Part shown: positions 12,301 to 22,616 of the stretch, piece after piece
Layout: each line of letters opens with the position of its first letter
How positions within the stretch are numbered: the stretch's first letter is position 1
Source of the DNA: Dactylis glomerata
Taxonomy: Eukaryota > Streptophyta > Magnoliopsida > Poales > Poaceae
NCBI GenBank assembly: GCA_007115705.1
Contig: QXEO01000411.1
Location: forward strand, 2,294,001-2,358,000
DNA length: 64,000 nt
Direction of reading: 5' to 3'
Translations under genes and position numbers: made by a program
The notes under the pieces: model-generated
The model's database searches: none
Told to the model about the DNA's origin: nothing
The model's input: only the letters and a program-made list of their open reading frames with translations

Positions 12301-12665
12301 ATTTTACAAATAGGGCTATTTTGTATTATGCAAAATAGAATTAGGGTTTTAAAATAATCCTTTGAAAAAAAATCAGAAAATAATATTTTGAAATTTACTT
12401 TCAAACATAGTTTTGGAAAGGCAATCTTTATTTAATAAAAACCATTTGGTAAAAACTTCCTACGGAAATAAGCTTGCATAGGTTTGGATAAATACAAAAA
12501 TAGTATTTTCAAATTCTATTTTCAAGAAATAATAGAAAGTTTGATAATAAAGCTTTTAAATAAACTCAAAAAGTTTTTTAAAAAAATCCTTGTGAAGTTA
12601 AATCAACAAAAACAAAACAATTTTTTTATTTATTCCAAAATTTGATAAGAACTTGGGATGTTACA
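9387..12665 (-). repeat. A3 5' LTR
   Basis: It begins TGTAGCGTCCC and ends GGGATGTTACA on the plus strand, the same termini as the A1 LTRs. At 3.28 kb it is shorter than the 4.6-4.7 kb LTRs of A1 and A2. It carries a single copy of the roughly 450-bp AT-rich internal unit (about 10185-10640), where A1 has two and A2 about three. It lacks the hairpin array of A1. The GC-rich part at 11260-12120 corresponds to the promoter and leader region. Short ORFs inside it are antisense or chance. Confidence 0.85.
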
Positions 12666-12666
12666 A

Positions 12667-13334
12667 TGATGGACAAGACTAGCTAGTCAAGTCCCATCGG
12701 CGCAGCATGCCAGGAAGAGTGAAAAACAGCTCGGGGCCTAGCCTTGCAGGGCTATGTGACCGCCCAAAGCCGTGTGACATCTGTCACACATGCAATTCGG
12801 CCACTGTGGTATCCCCGTGAGTATAAAAGGAGGGCCAGGCCACGGTAGGCAGAGGAGAGAGAGGATGAACATGAGAGAGAGAGAGAACAAGGAGGAAAAC
12901 TCAGAGCTCAAGCAGAGAGCAACGAGTAGGCAGGCAAACTTAACCTTAGAGAGAAGATACCTACAAGATCTACATCTTGTGAGCTCTTGAGAGTGGACTG
13001 GGAAAGCTTAGATCCTAGATCTGTCTAGCTATCTCCTTCATCTCGGGGGAGATGGAGTAGATCAGGCATAGGATAGCCAAATACGGTGGTTGGATGCCTT
13101 CAGGCATGACCTCCGACGCTCTTGTACACTCGCCGATGACATCTTCTTCAATAAGCTCAGACATGCTGGACGTAGGGTTTTACACGAGATCCCCTCTCGC
13201 GGCCTAAACAAGGGTAAAATTGTTGTTCGCTTTGTGAGTGCTTTTTGGAGTTGGCGAAGGCGTCTTTCCCGCGTCACTTGCCAAACAACCTAGGGGTGAA
13301 TCCCCCGGTGTCCGTGGATGCACCCACGCCATCA
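12667..13334 (+). repeat. LTR-like block, solo or truncated
   Basis: This 668-bp block starts TGATGG and ends CCATCA, a 6-bp inverted terminal repeat typical of LTRs, and has a good TATA box at 12822-12829. No partner LTR or matching 5-bp duplication is visible. Its left end lies one base from the A3 LTR, so part of it may lie left of the window. The family is not recognised. Confidence 0.55.
12822..12829 (+). promoter_or_regulatory. TATA box of the LTR-like block
   Basis: TATAAAAG is followed by a purine-rich GAGAGA leader, as expected for an LTR promoter. Confidence 0.55.
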
Positions 13335-13852
13335 GGAGTTTGGTCACACAATTCTGGGAACTCTTTACCGTGAGATGAGCCATGATTCATTCATTTATTC
13401 TCTCTCTCTCTCCCTCTCTCTCTCTGCAACCAAAAGACCGTGAAAGGGTTGAATTCTGCATGCCATGATGGGGTGAATCAAGCAAGCACTGCGGTTTCAG
13501 AGGAAGACTGTACTAACACAAACAACCGGACTACCTTTCAACAACACCAAAAAAGTGATGCATGTCTGTCCCCGCTTCACCAATATTACAAGTCAAGTAT
13601 AATATAGCAAGAAGAGAAGCCAGCCTGGGTACCAGTCTCATCTCTGCCATAATTATAATGATCTCTTCAGGGGCCTTTTAGTTAAATTAAATAAAGTCAG
13701 GATACTTATTACTGATTACTGCTAACCTTTTGTGGCTAAAATTCTACAAACCCATTAACTTAACATAATCATGAACTTCTAGTTAAATTTTAAGTAGAGT
13801 ACTACCATATTAAACTGAAAAATTTATTAACTTCTACTGAACTACTGTACTC
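13335..13852. other. Unassigned sequence with a CT microsatellite
   Basis: Mixed, mostly AT-rich sequence without a credible ORF. A (TC)n run with one interruption lies at 13399-13425. No LTR ends, terminal inverted repeats or RNA gene can be supported. Confidence 0.5.
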
Positions 13853-14232
13853 TCATGTCTTCTTCTTTTTTTGGCGGCTGCCATCTTGCTCACGCGCACG
13901 CTTCTTCGGCCTGCGTGATGAGATGTCCCCTTCATCCTCCTCTATGTCCTCTTCTTCGTCCTCCTCTTCGTCCTCGGCCTCCATCATCATTGTCATCTTT
14001 CTTCTCGTGGTCGCTAGGCATCGGTGGCGGCGTCCCTTCGTATAAGTGCTTCTAGTTGGGATCTTCTTTGTATGAGGAGTTCGATAGCGGCGGCATCCAC
14101 AGCCCGTCGACTGAGCCCAGGCTTCCAAGCAGAATTTCGGGGCCATTCCCGTTTTTCAGGTCGATCGACGTGTTCTAGAGAGAGTTGTTGTACGACATTT
14201 TGTTTGGAGGGAAGTAGTGGGAGATGGAGCAC
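13853..14232 (-). pseudogene. Possible fragment of a nuclear-type protein gene
   Basis: A minus-strand frame (13853-14146) ends with an acidic run of Glu and Asp followed by a basic segment rich in Lys and Arg (RRPKKRAREQ), a layout often seen in nuclear proteins. An overlapping frame (14014-14232) is open upstream. The region is more GC-rich than its flanks and codon-like. There is no complete domain and no clear start. It could be a captured exon or a chance product of GAA/GAG repeats. I do not recognise the protein. Confidence 0.25.
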
Positions 14233-14679
14233 AATTAATGGCAGATTTGGGATTTCTTCGTTGGGTCCCTTTTCGATGGAATCTATTTACTGTATTAGTA
14301 ATAAATCCAGCATCATAGTCCCAACGATTGTAGAAGATTGTACCATACTTGTTGGTTAATTGGTTTTTATTTTGCCGGTCCAACGGATATCGAGGCGGCC
14401 CCATATCTACAATTTGTGTGCTGCTCTCTTGCTATTTGCATATCTTCCGGACAATCTTTTCTTTTCTTCAATCCTCATATTGAACTTTTTACACTAAGTA
14501 CTCAAATTTGAAATGTACATACCGTAAACATTCATAACAAAATCAGATGAGAGCAAAACGGTATTTTTCAAATTTTCACACTAATGTAGGGATGCATGCA
14601 CATATACTTTTTTTAGAAAAAAGTTGATTTTCAATTTTATGAGTGCTAGACTAGAGCACAAGGGTATGTGATGTAACCA
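14233..14679. other. Unassigned sequence
   Basis: No gene, repeat ends or RNA could be identified. It lies between the possible gene fragment and the first tandem repeat copy. Confidence 0.4.
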
Positions 14680-15480
14680 CACTTCAAATTTGAATTCAAA
14701 CATCTGAATGTCCAAAAAAAATGCAAAGCACACTGAGAAAATTGATGAAACCACAAGTATGGCCATCCTTTCAGGTCCCATACCTTTAAAAATTGGAGTG
14801 GTGTCGTTCTGCACCCTGCCTTTGGTAGCCGCCTCACAAAAATCATGCGTTTGGGCCCTCCAGCACACTGATAAAATGGGAAATCCATTTTTTGGGGCAG
14901 CCCACAAAACCATACTTGCCAAAGTTGTTGGAAATGGGGATATACACAACCCTGCCAAATATGGGGCAAAGAATCAAAAGTTTGCCTTTTCAAAAGCCAA
15001 AACCCTAGCTCATTTCCTTTGAAATCCAAGCAAACTATTAGTTCAAGGTAGCTCACTTTGTGAGGCTTTTTCATGACAATGCCCGTATACCATGTTTCTT
15101 ATTCTTGCTTGTAACTAGGTCACATAAGACGATGATGTGCGCATGTTTTGTATTTTTTTGTTTTTTATTGCAATAGTTATGCTCATTTGAATGTCGGTCA
15201 AACCTCAGAAAACCCCATTGACAGCCTAAAAACCCAGTTGGGCATCTCCTAACCCTAACACCTGATTGTGACCGTTGGATCAAACCCTATCAATCAATTG
15301 CTGTTGTTGGATTGTGTCTTCTATAAGGCCTTCGGTGTGAGGTTGGTTCACGATCTGCAAGAGGCTAGTTCTGCGACGTGATTGGCTGGACTAGTTTTAA
15401 GCTACCAAAGGGGGTGAAACTTCAAAGTTTGGTGATGGAAAGAACAGCAAGGCACCACTGGCCATGCATGTAAGTTAATT
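14680..15480. repeat. Tandem repeat copy R1 (uninterrupted)
   Basis: This sequence recurs about 1.1 kb to the right as a copy split by C and B: 15783-15882, 21103-21282 and 58464-58990. Shared landmarks include TTCAAATTTGAATTC, TGTCGTTCTGC, GACCGTTGGATCAAACCCTA and GACGTGATTGGCTGGACTAG. The identity is high but imperfect. It supplies the uninterrupted reference for both insertion sites. The repeat itself is not identified. Confidence 0.75.
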
Positions 15481-15782
15481 CCAGCTGAATGTTTGAATCG
15501 AAATATGTGTTGAACTCGAAATTCTCACGCGTTGAGTTACCTCTTATGTTACATACTTAATTCCCATGACAAATCTTGATCTTCTAATTAAATGTTTTGT
15601 TTATAAAAATGTCTTCACAAAGTATTAACATGATCCTCTCCCTATGGGCCCCACCTAGGTCAAGACGGCAGTGGGCGCTGAGTGTGCCAAGGTGGACAGT
15701 GCACAAGTGTGACATGCATGGTTTATAAAGTTCCACACCTCAAGACACTTGCAAGTTTCCCCCAGAAAGTTTGAAGTGTAAT
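15481..15782. other. Spacer between tandem copies
   Basis: About 300 bp of unassigned sequence between R1 and R2. No ORF or terminal structure is visible. Confidence 0.5.
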
Positions 15783-15882
15783 TGATGTACCACCAGTTCA
15801 AATTTGAATTCAAACATCTAAATGTCCATATGCAATATACAAAACACACCAAGAAAATTGATGAAACCACGGGTATGGCCAT
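15783..15882. repeat. Tandem repeat copy R2, first fragment
   Basis: Matches the start of R1 from 14680. It ends at GCCAT (15878-15882), which is duplicated at 21098-21102 on the other side of C. Confidence 0.75.
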
Positions 15883-16302
15883 TGACGAGGGTATAACCCC
15901 TCGGTCCTCGATATTTGCCTACCCGGTTCCCGCCAAGGAAGAAGCCCGCTCGAAGGATACACGAAGCCCGCAAGGCCTAGCACTTCGACTTGGAGTAGAA
16001 GGCAAGAAACACTTTGTAAACCCTGACTGGCCGCATATATAAAGCCACCAAGGGGCACCCCTAAACTGACTTACAACATACACGAATCCACCCGCCTTCG
16101 GCGGCTCCCTGTAAACATTATGTGATATTATACTAGATTGCTAGCAGGATGTAGCGATCCTCCACCGAGGGGACGTGAACCTGGGTAAAATTCGTGTGCC
16201 CCTCGTCGTTTATCGACTGCCGTCGAGTTCGCCGGATCCCACAAGCACTCCATAGATCGAAAGCCCTCAAACATGGGCATTGCCGAGTTAGAACCTCGTC
16301 AA
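15883..16302 (+). repeat. C LTR1
   Basis: 420 bp, starting TGACGAGGGTAT and ending AACCTCGTCA, with 8-bp inverted ends TGACGAGG and CCTCGTCA. A TATA box, TATATAAA, lies at 16036-16043. It matches LTR2 and the reverse complement of LTR3. Confidence 0.9.
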
Positions 16303-16304
16303 TT

Positions 16305-16322
16305 GGCGCCGACCGTGGGGAC
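16305..16322 (+). other. C primer-binding site
   Basis: An 18-nt candidate, TGGCGCCGACCGTGGGGA, two bases after LTR1. The primer tRNA is not assigned. The same 18 nt appear inverted at 20659-20676. Confidence 0.8.
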
Positions 16323-17889
16323 GACGGGATCTGGATCTACGGGCTCGCCGGCTCTTTCATCATCGTCAACAACAGCCAGATCGTATCTGGTCAACTACAT
16401 CGTCGACAACCACGTCCGGCGGCCGGTTTCTTCCTCGCAGACAAGCGCAGGGTGATCCGTCGAGGCGTGCGCTTTTTCCTAGCAAGGCTAAATTTGCATC
16501 TGAAGATCCCAGCGGCAGCAGCAGGCGGTATGTCGTCTACATCGATCCAGAAAATTTATGAGTCCCGATTGGATCTATTGCGCGTCAACGACTACGACAA
16601 GCTGGATGCCAAGATCAATTCACCGATATCATCTTCAATATGGGCGACTAGCAATCGGCATGATAGATCGAGACCTAGCTGTGCACGCTATCAGCAAGCG
16701 GCGAGATTCTACAGCAGACAGTCTTGATCAGATCAGTTCCATGACACGGCGAAGGCTAGATCCCGCATGGCCAAATTAATCTGTTGTGTCGTTTCAGCCT
16801 CGTCGAGAGATGCTTTTGGTTTGGCGGCGGCAGGCCTCTTTGCGTATTCGGCCATGAAAATACTTGGAAACATCAGTGCCGAGTGGCGTCCTTCCGGGAG
16901 TTCGAGAAGCGTGATGACAAAACCAATTTGATTCAATGAAGAGAGCTACCAGCAGCTAGCACGATGGATCAAGTATATATATATTAAAAAAAAAGCCAAA
17001 TTCATTGACAGCCGAGTCGACAGCAACTAGTACTCTGTCTCATGGCAGGAACAGCACTCGATTTTTCTCCCTCCATGCATGAATCCAAGTTTCAAGGAGC
17101 AAAGTATCATCAGATCAGCCAAGCAAAATAATCATGAAGAACCAACCCATCATTAATTGGAAGCAGTTCACAGATTATTCATGGAGAGAATCCAGTGCGG
17201 TCTCCAAGATCCAACAAGTTGCATCGTGCAAATTAACCAGGAGAAGAAGAAATTAATCAATCTACTACTTGCTATCTTACAAGTACACAGCTTGTACTCC
17301 CCTGCTCGACATCGGCTCGATCATCTCCGACTCCGACGTTGTTACTCTCCCTGCTCTGGCGATTCGAGCGCTACGACTTGTTCTGTCCAACTCACAAACG
17401 CCATTAATTTCCTAACGCCGGCGGCTACATCAGCTGGCTACGTCGACACACGTATGATAACTCGGCGGCGCGACATGCAGAGGACTCATCAGGTGACTCG
17501 ATGATCATAGCGGCACGCATCAGCGGGCATGCATACAGCATGGGGCTCAGCAGTTTTGGAGCCGCATCGGTACAACTTGGCAGCACACTAGCAGAAACCA
17601 CGGCAGTTAAGGACGTCAAAAGGATCAGTTCATATACAAGGGAGACAAGGAAAAACATGGTTTGGAGATCAATAAAACGAGCTGTCCATAGTTCATTAAT
17701 TTTCTGACTATGTCCGCGTCAACTCCACCGCACCCTGGACCGCGTCGACTCCACCGCGCCCTGGTCAGCTGCGATTTGCCACGCTTGGGGGCTCGTCGTC
17801 GCGCACTCAGCACTACTCGGGGGCTCGACATCACCTCGTCTCTGTGTGCGGAAGCTCATGCTGAAGATCTTCGACTTCGTCACCATGGT
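16323..17889 (+). other. C internal region, non-coding part
   Basis: Several short open frames exist but none has gag, protease or polymerase motifs, and none is supported by a family pattern. A short TATATA and poly-A stretch lies near 16973-16992. Confidence 0.6.
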
Positions 17890-18170
17890 CTCCGAGTCCG
17901 TCAGTAGGACGTTCGACTCCGTCGCCATGATCTTCGACCCTTCATCGCCACGATCTTCGACCCCTTCATCGCCACGATCTTCGACTTCGTCGCCATGATC
18001 TTCGAGTGCGTCGTCAAGAAATTTGATTCCCGCGTCATCAAGAAATTCGACCCCTACGTCGTCAAGAAATTCGACCCCTGCGTCATCAGGAAATTCGACC
18101 CCACCGTCGCCGTGATCTTCGACCCCGCCATCGTCATGATCTTCGACCACGTCTGCATCAACCTCGACCA
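17890..18170 (+). repeat. C minisatellite 1, 24-bp period
   Basis: Units of 24 bp such as the one around 18048-18071 (GACCCCTACGTCGTCAAGAA and 4 more bases) repeat with variation. The period is a multiple of three, so one frame gives an 8-residue repeat of the form KKFDPxVV. It is probably non-coding. Confidence 0.75.
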
Positions 18171-18404
18171 CGTCGCACCCGATAAAGCTAAGTTTTCCTC
18201 TACCAAGAGTTAATTATTATTTACTTTTGCCGCACCCGATACTCGGGGGACTTCGCCTTAAAGATATACATTTACTCATACTCTGGAGTTTTGACAAAGG
18301 GCTATGGCAATCGACAACAAATAGCTGAAATTTTGAAGCACTTCGACTCACCCTCGGGGGCTACTGGGGGAGATAACATCTGTCAATCGACAACATCGTT
18401 TGCA

Positions 18405-19080
18405 TATTCTTTGAGTGCGGGCTATTTTGCCCCTCGAAGCGTACTACTTATATTATTCGAGTGCGGGCGTGCTTGTCCTTCGAATCGCTTTCTTCGGGCC
18501 AGCAGCGCCTTGGTATTATTCGAGTGCGGGCATTCTTGTCCCTCGAATCGCTTTCTTCGGGCCAGTAGCGCCTTGGTATTATTCGAGTGTGGGCTTTCTT
18601 GCCCCTCGAATTGATTTTTTCGGGCCAGCAGCGCCTCTGTGTTATTCGAGTGCGGGCTTCGGTCCCTCAAATTATTCTCTTCGGCCAGCAGCGCCTCTAT
18701 GTTATTCGAGTGCGGGCTTTGGTCCCTCAAATTATTCTCTCTAGGCCAGCAGCGCCTTTACGTTATTCGACTGCGGGCTTCGGTCCCTCGAGTTTTTTTC
18801 TGTGGGCCAGCAGTGCCTCTGAACTACTTGAGCATGGGCTTCGGTCCCTTAGAACCCTTTCTTCGAGCCGGCAGTGCTTTCGAAAGATTCGGGTGCAATT
18901 TTCCAGGCCAGCAGTGCCTTCGAAACATTCGAGTTCAGGCTTCAGTCCCTCGAATCTCCTTCTTCGAGCCGGCAGCGCCTCTACACTATACGGGTTGGGA
19001 TGTCCGAACCCTCAAAACGCATCTCCATGCCGCTGGTGCCCTCATTTTGTTCGAATACGGGCTGATGCCCTTTCGAACCT
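18405..19080 (+). repeat. C minisatellite 2, about 61-bp period
   Basis: About ten units share ATTCGAGTGCGGGCTT, CCCTCGAAT and GGGCCAGCAGCGCCT. The first six or so (18455-18830) are regular; later ones are degenerate. Confidence 0.8.
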
Positions 19081-19489
19081 CTCTTTCGGGCTATCAACGC
19101 TCCTCATTCAACATGCCCGAATCTTGGTGGCAATATACCAGTTCGGATGCCGTATGTCAAATACGAAGGTAAGTCCACGGTTTGCAACACCCGATGGCCC
19201 GGTATTCGTATCAAACGCGCTCTGCCAGAAATTTTCCATACCTACGGTATGAAGTTTGCACCGATGGACGCATCGGGTGCCTCACAATGAACTGGGCTTC
19301 GACCTGGTAAGTCCAATGCGGCTCGGGTCGGGGTAGCGCCAGCCCACGCGGGTTCGAGTCGGGGGACTCGAATCTGAGTAAGCTAACCGAATGTTTTTAC
19401 GGCTATGCAATTAAGTGAGACCCGGCGTGAGTCTCAGGCCGGTTATGCGCATCCCTCTGCAAACCCGACTTAGCATTTTCGAGGCTCAG

Positions 19490-19945
19490 AATGAGCACTA
19501 CTCGAATTAGCATTTATTCGCCCGGCATTGGCAACACGCTCGGGGGCTGCGCCTCGAATGGGCATTTATTCGCCCGACGTTGGCAACACGCTCGGGGGCT
19601 GCGCCTTACAACCCGATGCTAGCAACGCTCGGGGGCTACGCTTATATGCTAACCTTAGCATTCACTCCTTTAGCACTCGGCGTTGACAACACGCTCGGGG
19701 GCTTCGCCTCGCATTGGCTTTTCATTCGTCCCGGCGTTGGCAACACGCTTGGGGGCTGCACCTCGAATTCCGGCGTTGGCAACACGCTCGGGGGCTGTGC
19801 CTCGCATTGGCATCTATTCGCCCGGCGTTAGAAACACGCTCGGGGGCTCCGCCTCGACGTTGGCAACACGCTCGGGGGCTTCGCCTCGCATTGGTATCTA
19901 TTCGCCCGGCGTTTGCAACACGCTCGGGGGTTACACCTTACGCTG
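19490..19945 (+). repeat. C minisatellite 3, about 40-65-bp units
   Basis: Repeats of GTTGGCAACACGCTCGGGGG followed by CTGCGCCTCG and a variable spacer with CATTTATTCGCCCGGC. The CTCGGGGGCT core resembles the PPT just before LTR2 (near 20236-20247). Confidence 0.8.
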
Positions 19946-20247
19946 TTAACCTTAGCAGCTTTCTACATCATCGACGACGCTCTGTCTGCTACGTCGACTT
20001 CAGTTCGACATATTCCGACTCGACAACGACATCGCCTACAGTAAGTATTCGACAACGACATCGCCTACAGCAAGCCTTCGACAACATCATCACCATGATT
20101 CGGCCACCGTGCGACTACACCGACCACGACATGCAAGAACTTCATTTGGTGCTTCCACGTGCGACGTACAAGACTACGACGTCAAGGAGAATCTCGGATT
20201 AGAGTCCCTGCCATAGTCTTCGACTATCCCAGGCACTCGGGGGCTAC

Positions 20248-20653
20248 TGACGAGGGTATGACCCCTCGGTCCTCGATATTTGCCTACCCGGTTCCCACCA
20301 AGGAAGAAGCCCGCTCGAAGGATACACGAAGCCCGCAAGGCCCAGCACTTCGACTTGGAGTAGAAGGCAAGAAACACTTTGTAAACCCTGACTGGCCGCA
20401 TATATAAAGCCACCAAGGGGCACCCCTAGACTGGCTTACAACATACACGAATCCACCCGCCTTCGGCGGCTCCCTGTAAACATTATGTGATATTATACTA
20501 GATTGCTAGCAGGATGTAGCGATCCTCCATCGAGGGGACGTGAACCTGGGTAAAATTCATGTGCCCCTCGTCGTTTATCGACCGCCGTCGAGTTCGCCGG
20601 ATTCCACAAGCGCTCCATAGATCGAAAGCCCTCAAACATGGGCATTGCCGAGT
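20248..20653 (+). repeat. C LTR2, 3' end truncated
   Basis: Starts TGACGAGGGTATGACC after a G-rich tract and stops at GCCGAGT, 13 bases short of the U5 end seen in LTR1. A five-base filler (CCGGA, 20654-20658) joins it to an inverted PBS. The TATA box is at 20401-20408. Confidence 0.85.
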
Positions 20654-20658
20654 CCGGA

Positions 20659-20676
20659 TCCCCACGGTCGGCGCCA
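20659..20676 (-). other. C inverted primer-binding site
   Basis: The exact reverse complement of 16305-16322. It is attached to LTR3 with the same two-base gap as in the normal 5' end. Confidence 0.85.
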
Positions 20677-20678
20677 AT

Positions 20679-21097
20679 TGACGAGGTTCTAACTCGGCAA
20701 TGCCCATGTTTGAGGGCTTTCGATCTATGGAGCGCTTGTGGGATCCGGCGAACTCGACGGCGGTCGATAAACGATGAGGGGCACACGAATTTTACCCAGG
20801 TTCACGTCCCCTCGGTGGAGGATCGCTACATCCTGCTAGCAATCTAGTATAATATCACATAATGTTTACAGGGAGCCGCCGAAGGCGGGTGGATTCGTGT
20901 ATGTTGTAAGCCAGTCTAGGGGTGCCCCTTGGTGGCTTTATATATGCGGCCAGTCAGGGTTTACAAAGTGTTTCTTGCCTTCTACTCCAAGTCGAAGTGC
21001 TGGGCCTTGCGGGCTTCGTGTATCCTTTGAGCGGGCTTCTTCCTTGGCGGGAACCGGGTAGGCCAATATCGAGGACCGAGGGGTCATACCCTCGTCA
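20679..21097 (-). repeat. C LTR3, inverted
   Basis: A full-length LTR of 419 bp in reverse orientation, ending in CCTCGTCA at the target duplication. At several positions where LTR1 differs (TATGACC, GGCCCAGC, TAGACTGG) it agrees with LTR2. Confidence 0.9.
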
Positions 21098-21282
21098 GCC
21101 ATCCTCCAAGGTCCCATACCTTTAAAAAGTAGAGTTGTGTCGTTCTGCCCCTGCCCTTGGTAGCCACCTGACAAAAATCACGTGTTCGGCCCTCCCGCAC
21201 ACTGATAAAATGGGAAATTCATTTTTTGTGACAGCCCAGAAAAACATATATAGTTGCAAACATTGTTGGAAATGGAGATGTG
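21098..21282. repeat. Tandem repeat copy R2, middle fragment
   Basis: Matches R1 from about 14758 to 14940. It is bounded by GCCAT (C duplication) on the left and ATGTG (21278-21282, B duplication) on the right. Confidence 0.75.
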
Positions 21283-22582
21283 TGATACGTCCAAAATGTA
21301 TCCACTTTCCCGAATACTTTTGCTATTGTTTCTCCTCTAATTTGTGTGTTTTGAATACAACTAACATGGACTAACGTTGTTTTCAGCAGAATTGCCCTGG
21401 TGTCTTGTATTTGTGTAGAAATCCAACTTTCAAGAAAAATTCTGGAAAATACTGCAAGATTCCTAGTTTACCAGAAGACCCACGGAGCCAGAAGACGAGA
21501 CAGAGAGGGGCTAGGAGGCAGGCTCACCACCAGGGGGCGCGGCCCAGGCCTGGCCGCGCCGGGTGGTGGTGAGACCACCCCAGCCGCCTCCTCGAGCCCC
21601 CCTTTTGCCTACATATACCCTTCGGCCTGAAACTATCGGGGGTTGGGCGTTTTCCCAGATAGAGTTCCGTTGCGCCGCCACCATCAGAAACCGTGATTCG
21701 GAACCAGAAACTCCATTCTGGCACCCTGCCGGGACGGGGATTTGGAGGAGATCTTCATCACCATCATCACCGACATCTCTCCATCAACCATCCATGACTC
21801 CCCCATCCATGTGTGAGTAATTCCCGCTATAGGCGAAGGGGATGGTAGGGATTGGATGAGATCATTCATTTAATTTGCTATGAGATTGTTAGGGCATGGT
21901 GCCTAGTATCTAATGTTAGTGCTTATGACATTGTTGCAACTTGTTGTGCTTAATGCTTGTCACTTTGGGCCCGAGTGCCATGATTTCAGATCTGAACTTG
22001 TTATTGTTTTATGATGATACTTGTTGTTTATGATCTTACCTGCAAGTTGTATACACATATCGTTGTCCGAAACCCAAGGCCCCAAAGTGACAGCAATTGG
22101 GATAACCGGAGGGGATGGCTGTGATGTGAGGATCACATATGTTCACCGAGTATTAATGCTTTGCTCTGGTACTCTATTAAAAGGAGTACCTTAATTACCA
22201 GTAGATTTCCTTGAGGCCCTGCTGCAAACAGGCTGGTAGGACAAAAGATGCCGTGCAAGTTTCTCATTGCAAGCAGACACGACTATTTACGGAACACATG
22301 CCTATGGTTGTTTAGTACTAGGATGCTTTATCATTATTTATCTACAATTGCCCATGTCTTACTGATTTCATGAATTATCTTATCCATGCAACGCCCGTTC
22401 ATCTATCCCTATGCCTACAGTATTTCATCTGTTTACTATTGCTACTATTACCGTCTTTACTTTATTATTGTTGCTACTGTTTTACAACTACCACCACTAT
22501 AAAACTGTTGCTACTGAGCTACGAGCAAGTCTGTTTCCAGGTGCAGCTAAATTGACAACTTATCTGTTAAGGCTTATAAATA
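21283..22582 (+). repeat. B 5' LTR, part before the Helitron
   Basis: Starts TGATACGTCC and matches 57060-58371 or so. The promoter area is near 21600-21620 (ACATATACCC, a weak TATA). Together with 25278-25365 it gives 1388 bp, against 1399 bp for the 3' LTR. Confidence 0.9.
21523..21573 (+). other. B U3 GC-rich hairpin, 5' LTR
   Basis: The ends CTCACCACC and GGTGGTGAG pair, as do the inner GGCGCGGCC and GGCCGCGCC, giving a long foldback about 40 bp upstream of the TATA-like site. The 3' LTR copy is at 57300-57350. Confidence 0.75.
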
Positions 22583-22588
22583 CTAGTC

Positions 22589-22616
22589 ACTAACCCATGC
22601 AACCACACGGGCTAGT
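22589..22616 (-). terminator. Helitron 3' terminal hairpin
   Basis: The arms ACTAACCCATG and CACGGGCTAGT (plus strand) surround the loop CAACCA. Grass Helitrons usually carry a CCCGTG-type stem here, the end signal for rolling-circle transposition. Confidence 0.85.

Larger units (their letters stand above)
1..12665 (-). mobile_element. Tekay/Del-like LTR retrotransposon A3, partial, interrupted by E1
   Basis: Reading leftwards the element has an LTR (9387-12665), an initiator tRNA-Met PBS (9372-9383), a leader, a coiled-coil ORF (8366-9178), a leader segment, and a zinc-knuckle region (181-1115). It runs off the left edge. E1 (1344-8213) is inserted in the leader; joining the sequence on either side of E1 gives a leader matching A1 around 46790-46860, which confirms that the two halves belong together. 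The LTR is related to those of A1 and A2. No protease, reverse transcriptase or integrase is visible in the part present. The Tekay/Del assignment is inferred from the PBS, the gag type of A1, and the 3' end of A2. Confidence 0.8.
15883..21097 (+). mobile_element. Non-autonomous LTR retrotransposon C with an inverted third LTR
   Basis: The order is LTR1 (+), PBS, a non-coding internal region with three minisatellites, a G-rich PPT, LTR2 (+, 3' end cut), an inverted PBS, and LTR3 (-). The whole 5.2-kb unit is flanked by GCCAT (15878-15882 and 21098-21102), so it appears to have integrated as one molecule with a U3 end on each side. No retroelement protein is encoded. The PBS differs from those of the A and B families. 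The lineage is not recognised beyond LTR retrotransposon. Confidence 0.85.

Noticed and set aside
14646..15074. ORF of 142 residues in R1
   Set aside because: It is not open in the second repeat copy and its composition is that of non-coding sequence.
16194..16727. ORF of 177 residues over the C LTR1 and PBS
   Set aside because: It crosses the LTR end and PBS, has no domain, and its start is repeated in the other LTRs.
17719..18171. Acidic Val/Asp/Glu-repeat ORF, minus strand
   Set aside because: A product of the 24-bp minisatellite; there is no independent sign of coding.
18587..19252. ORF of 221 residues over minisatellite 2
   Set aside because: All three frames stay open for long stretches because of the repeats; the amino-acid pattern only mirrors the 61-bp units.
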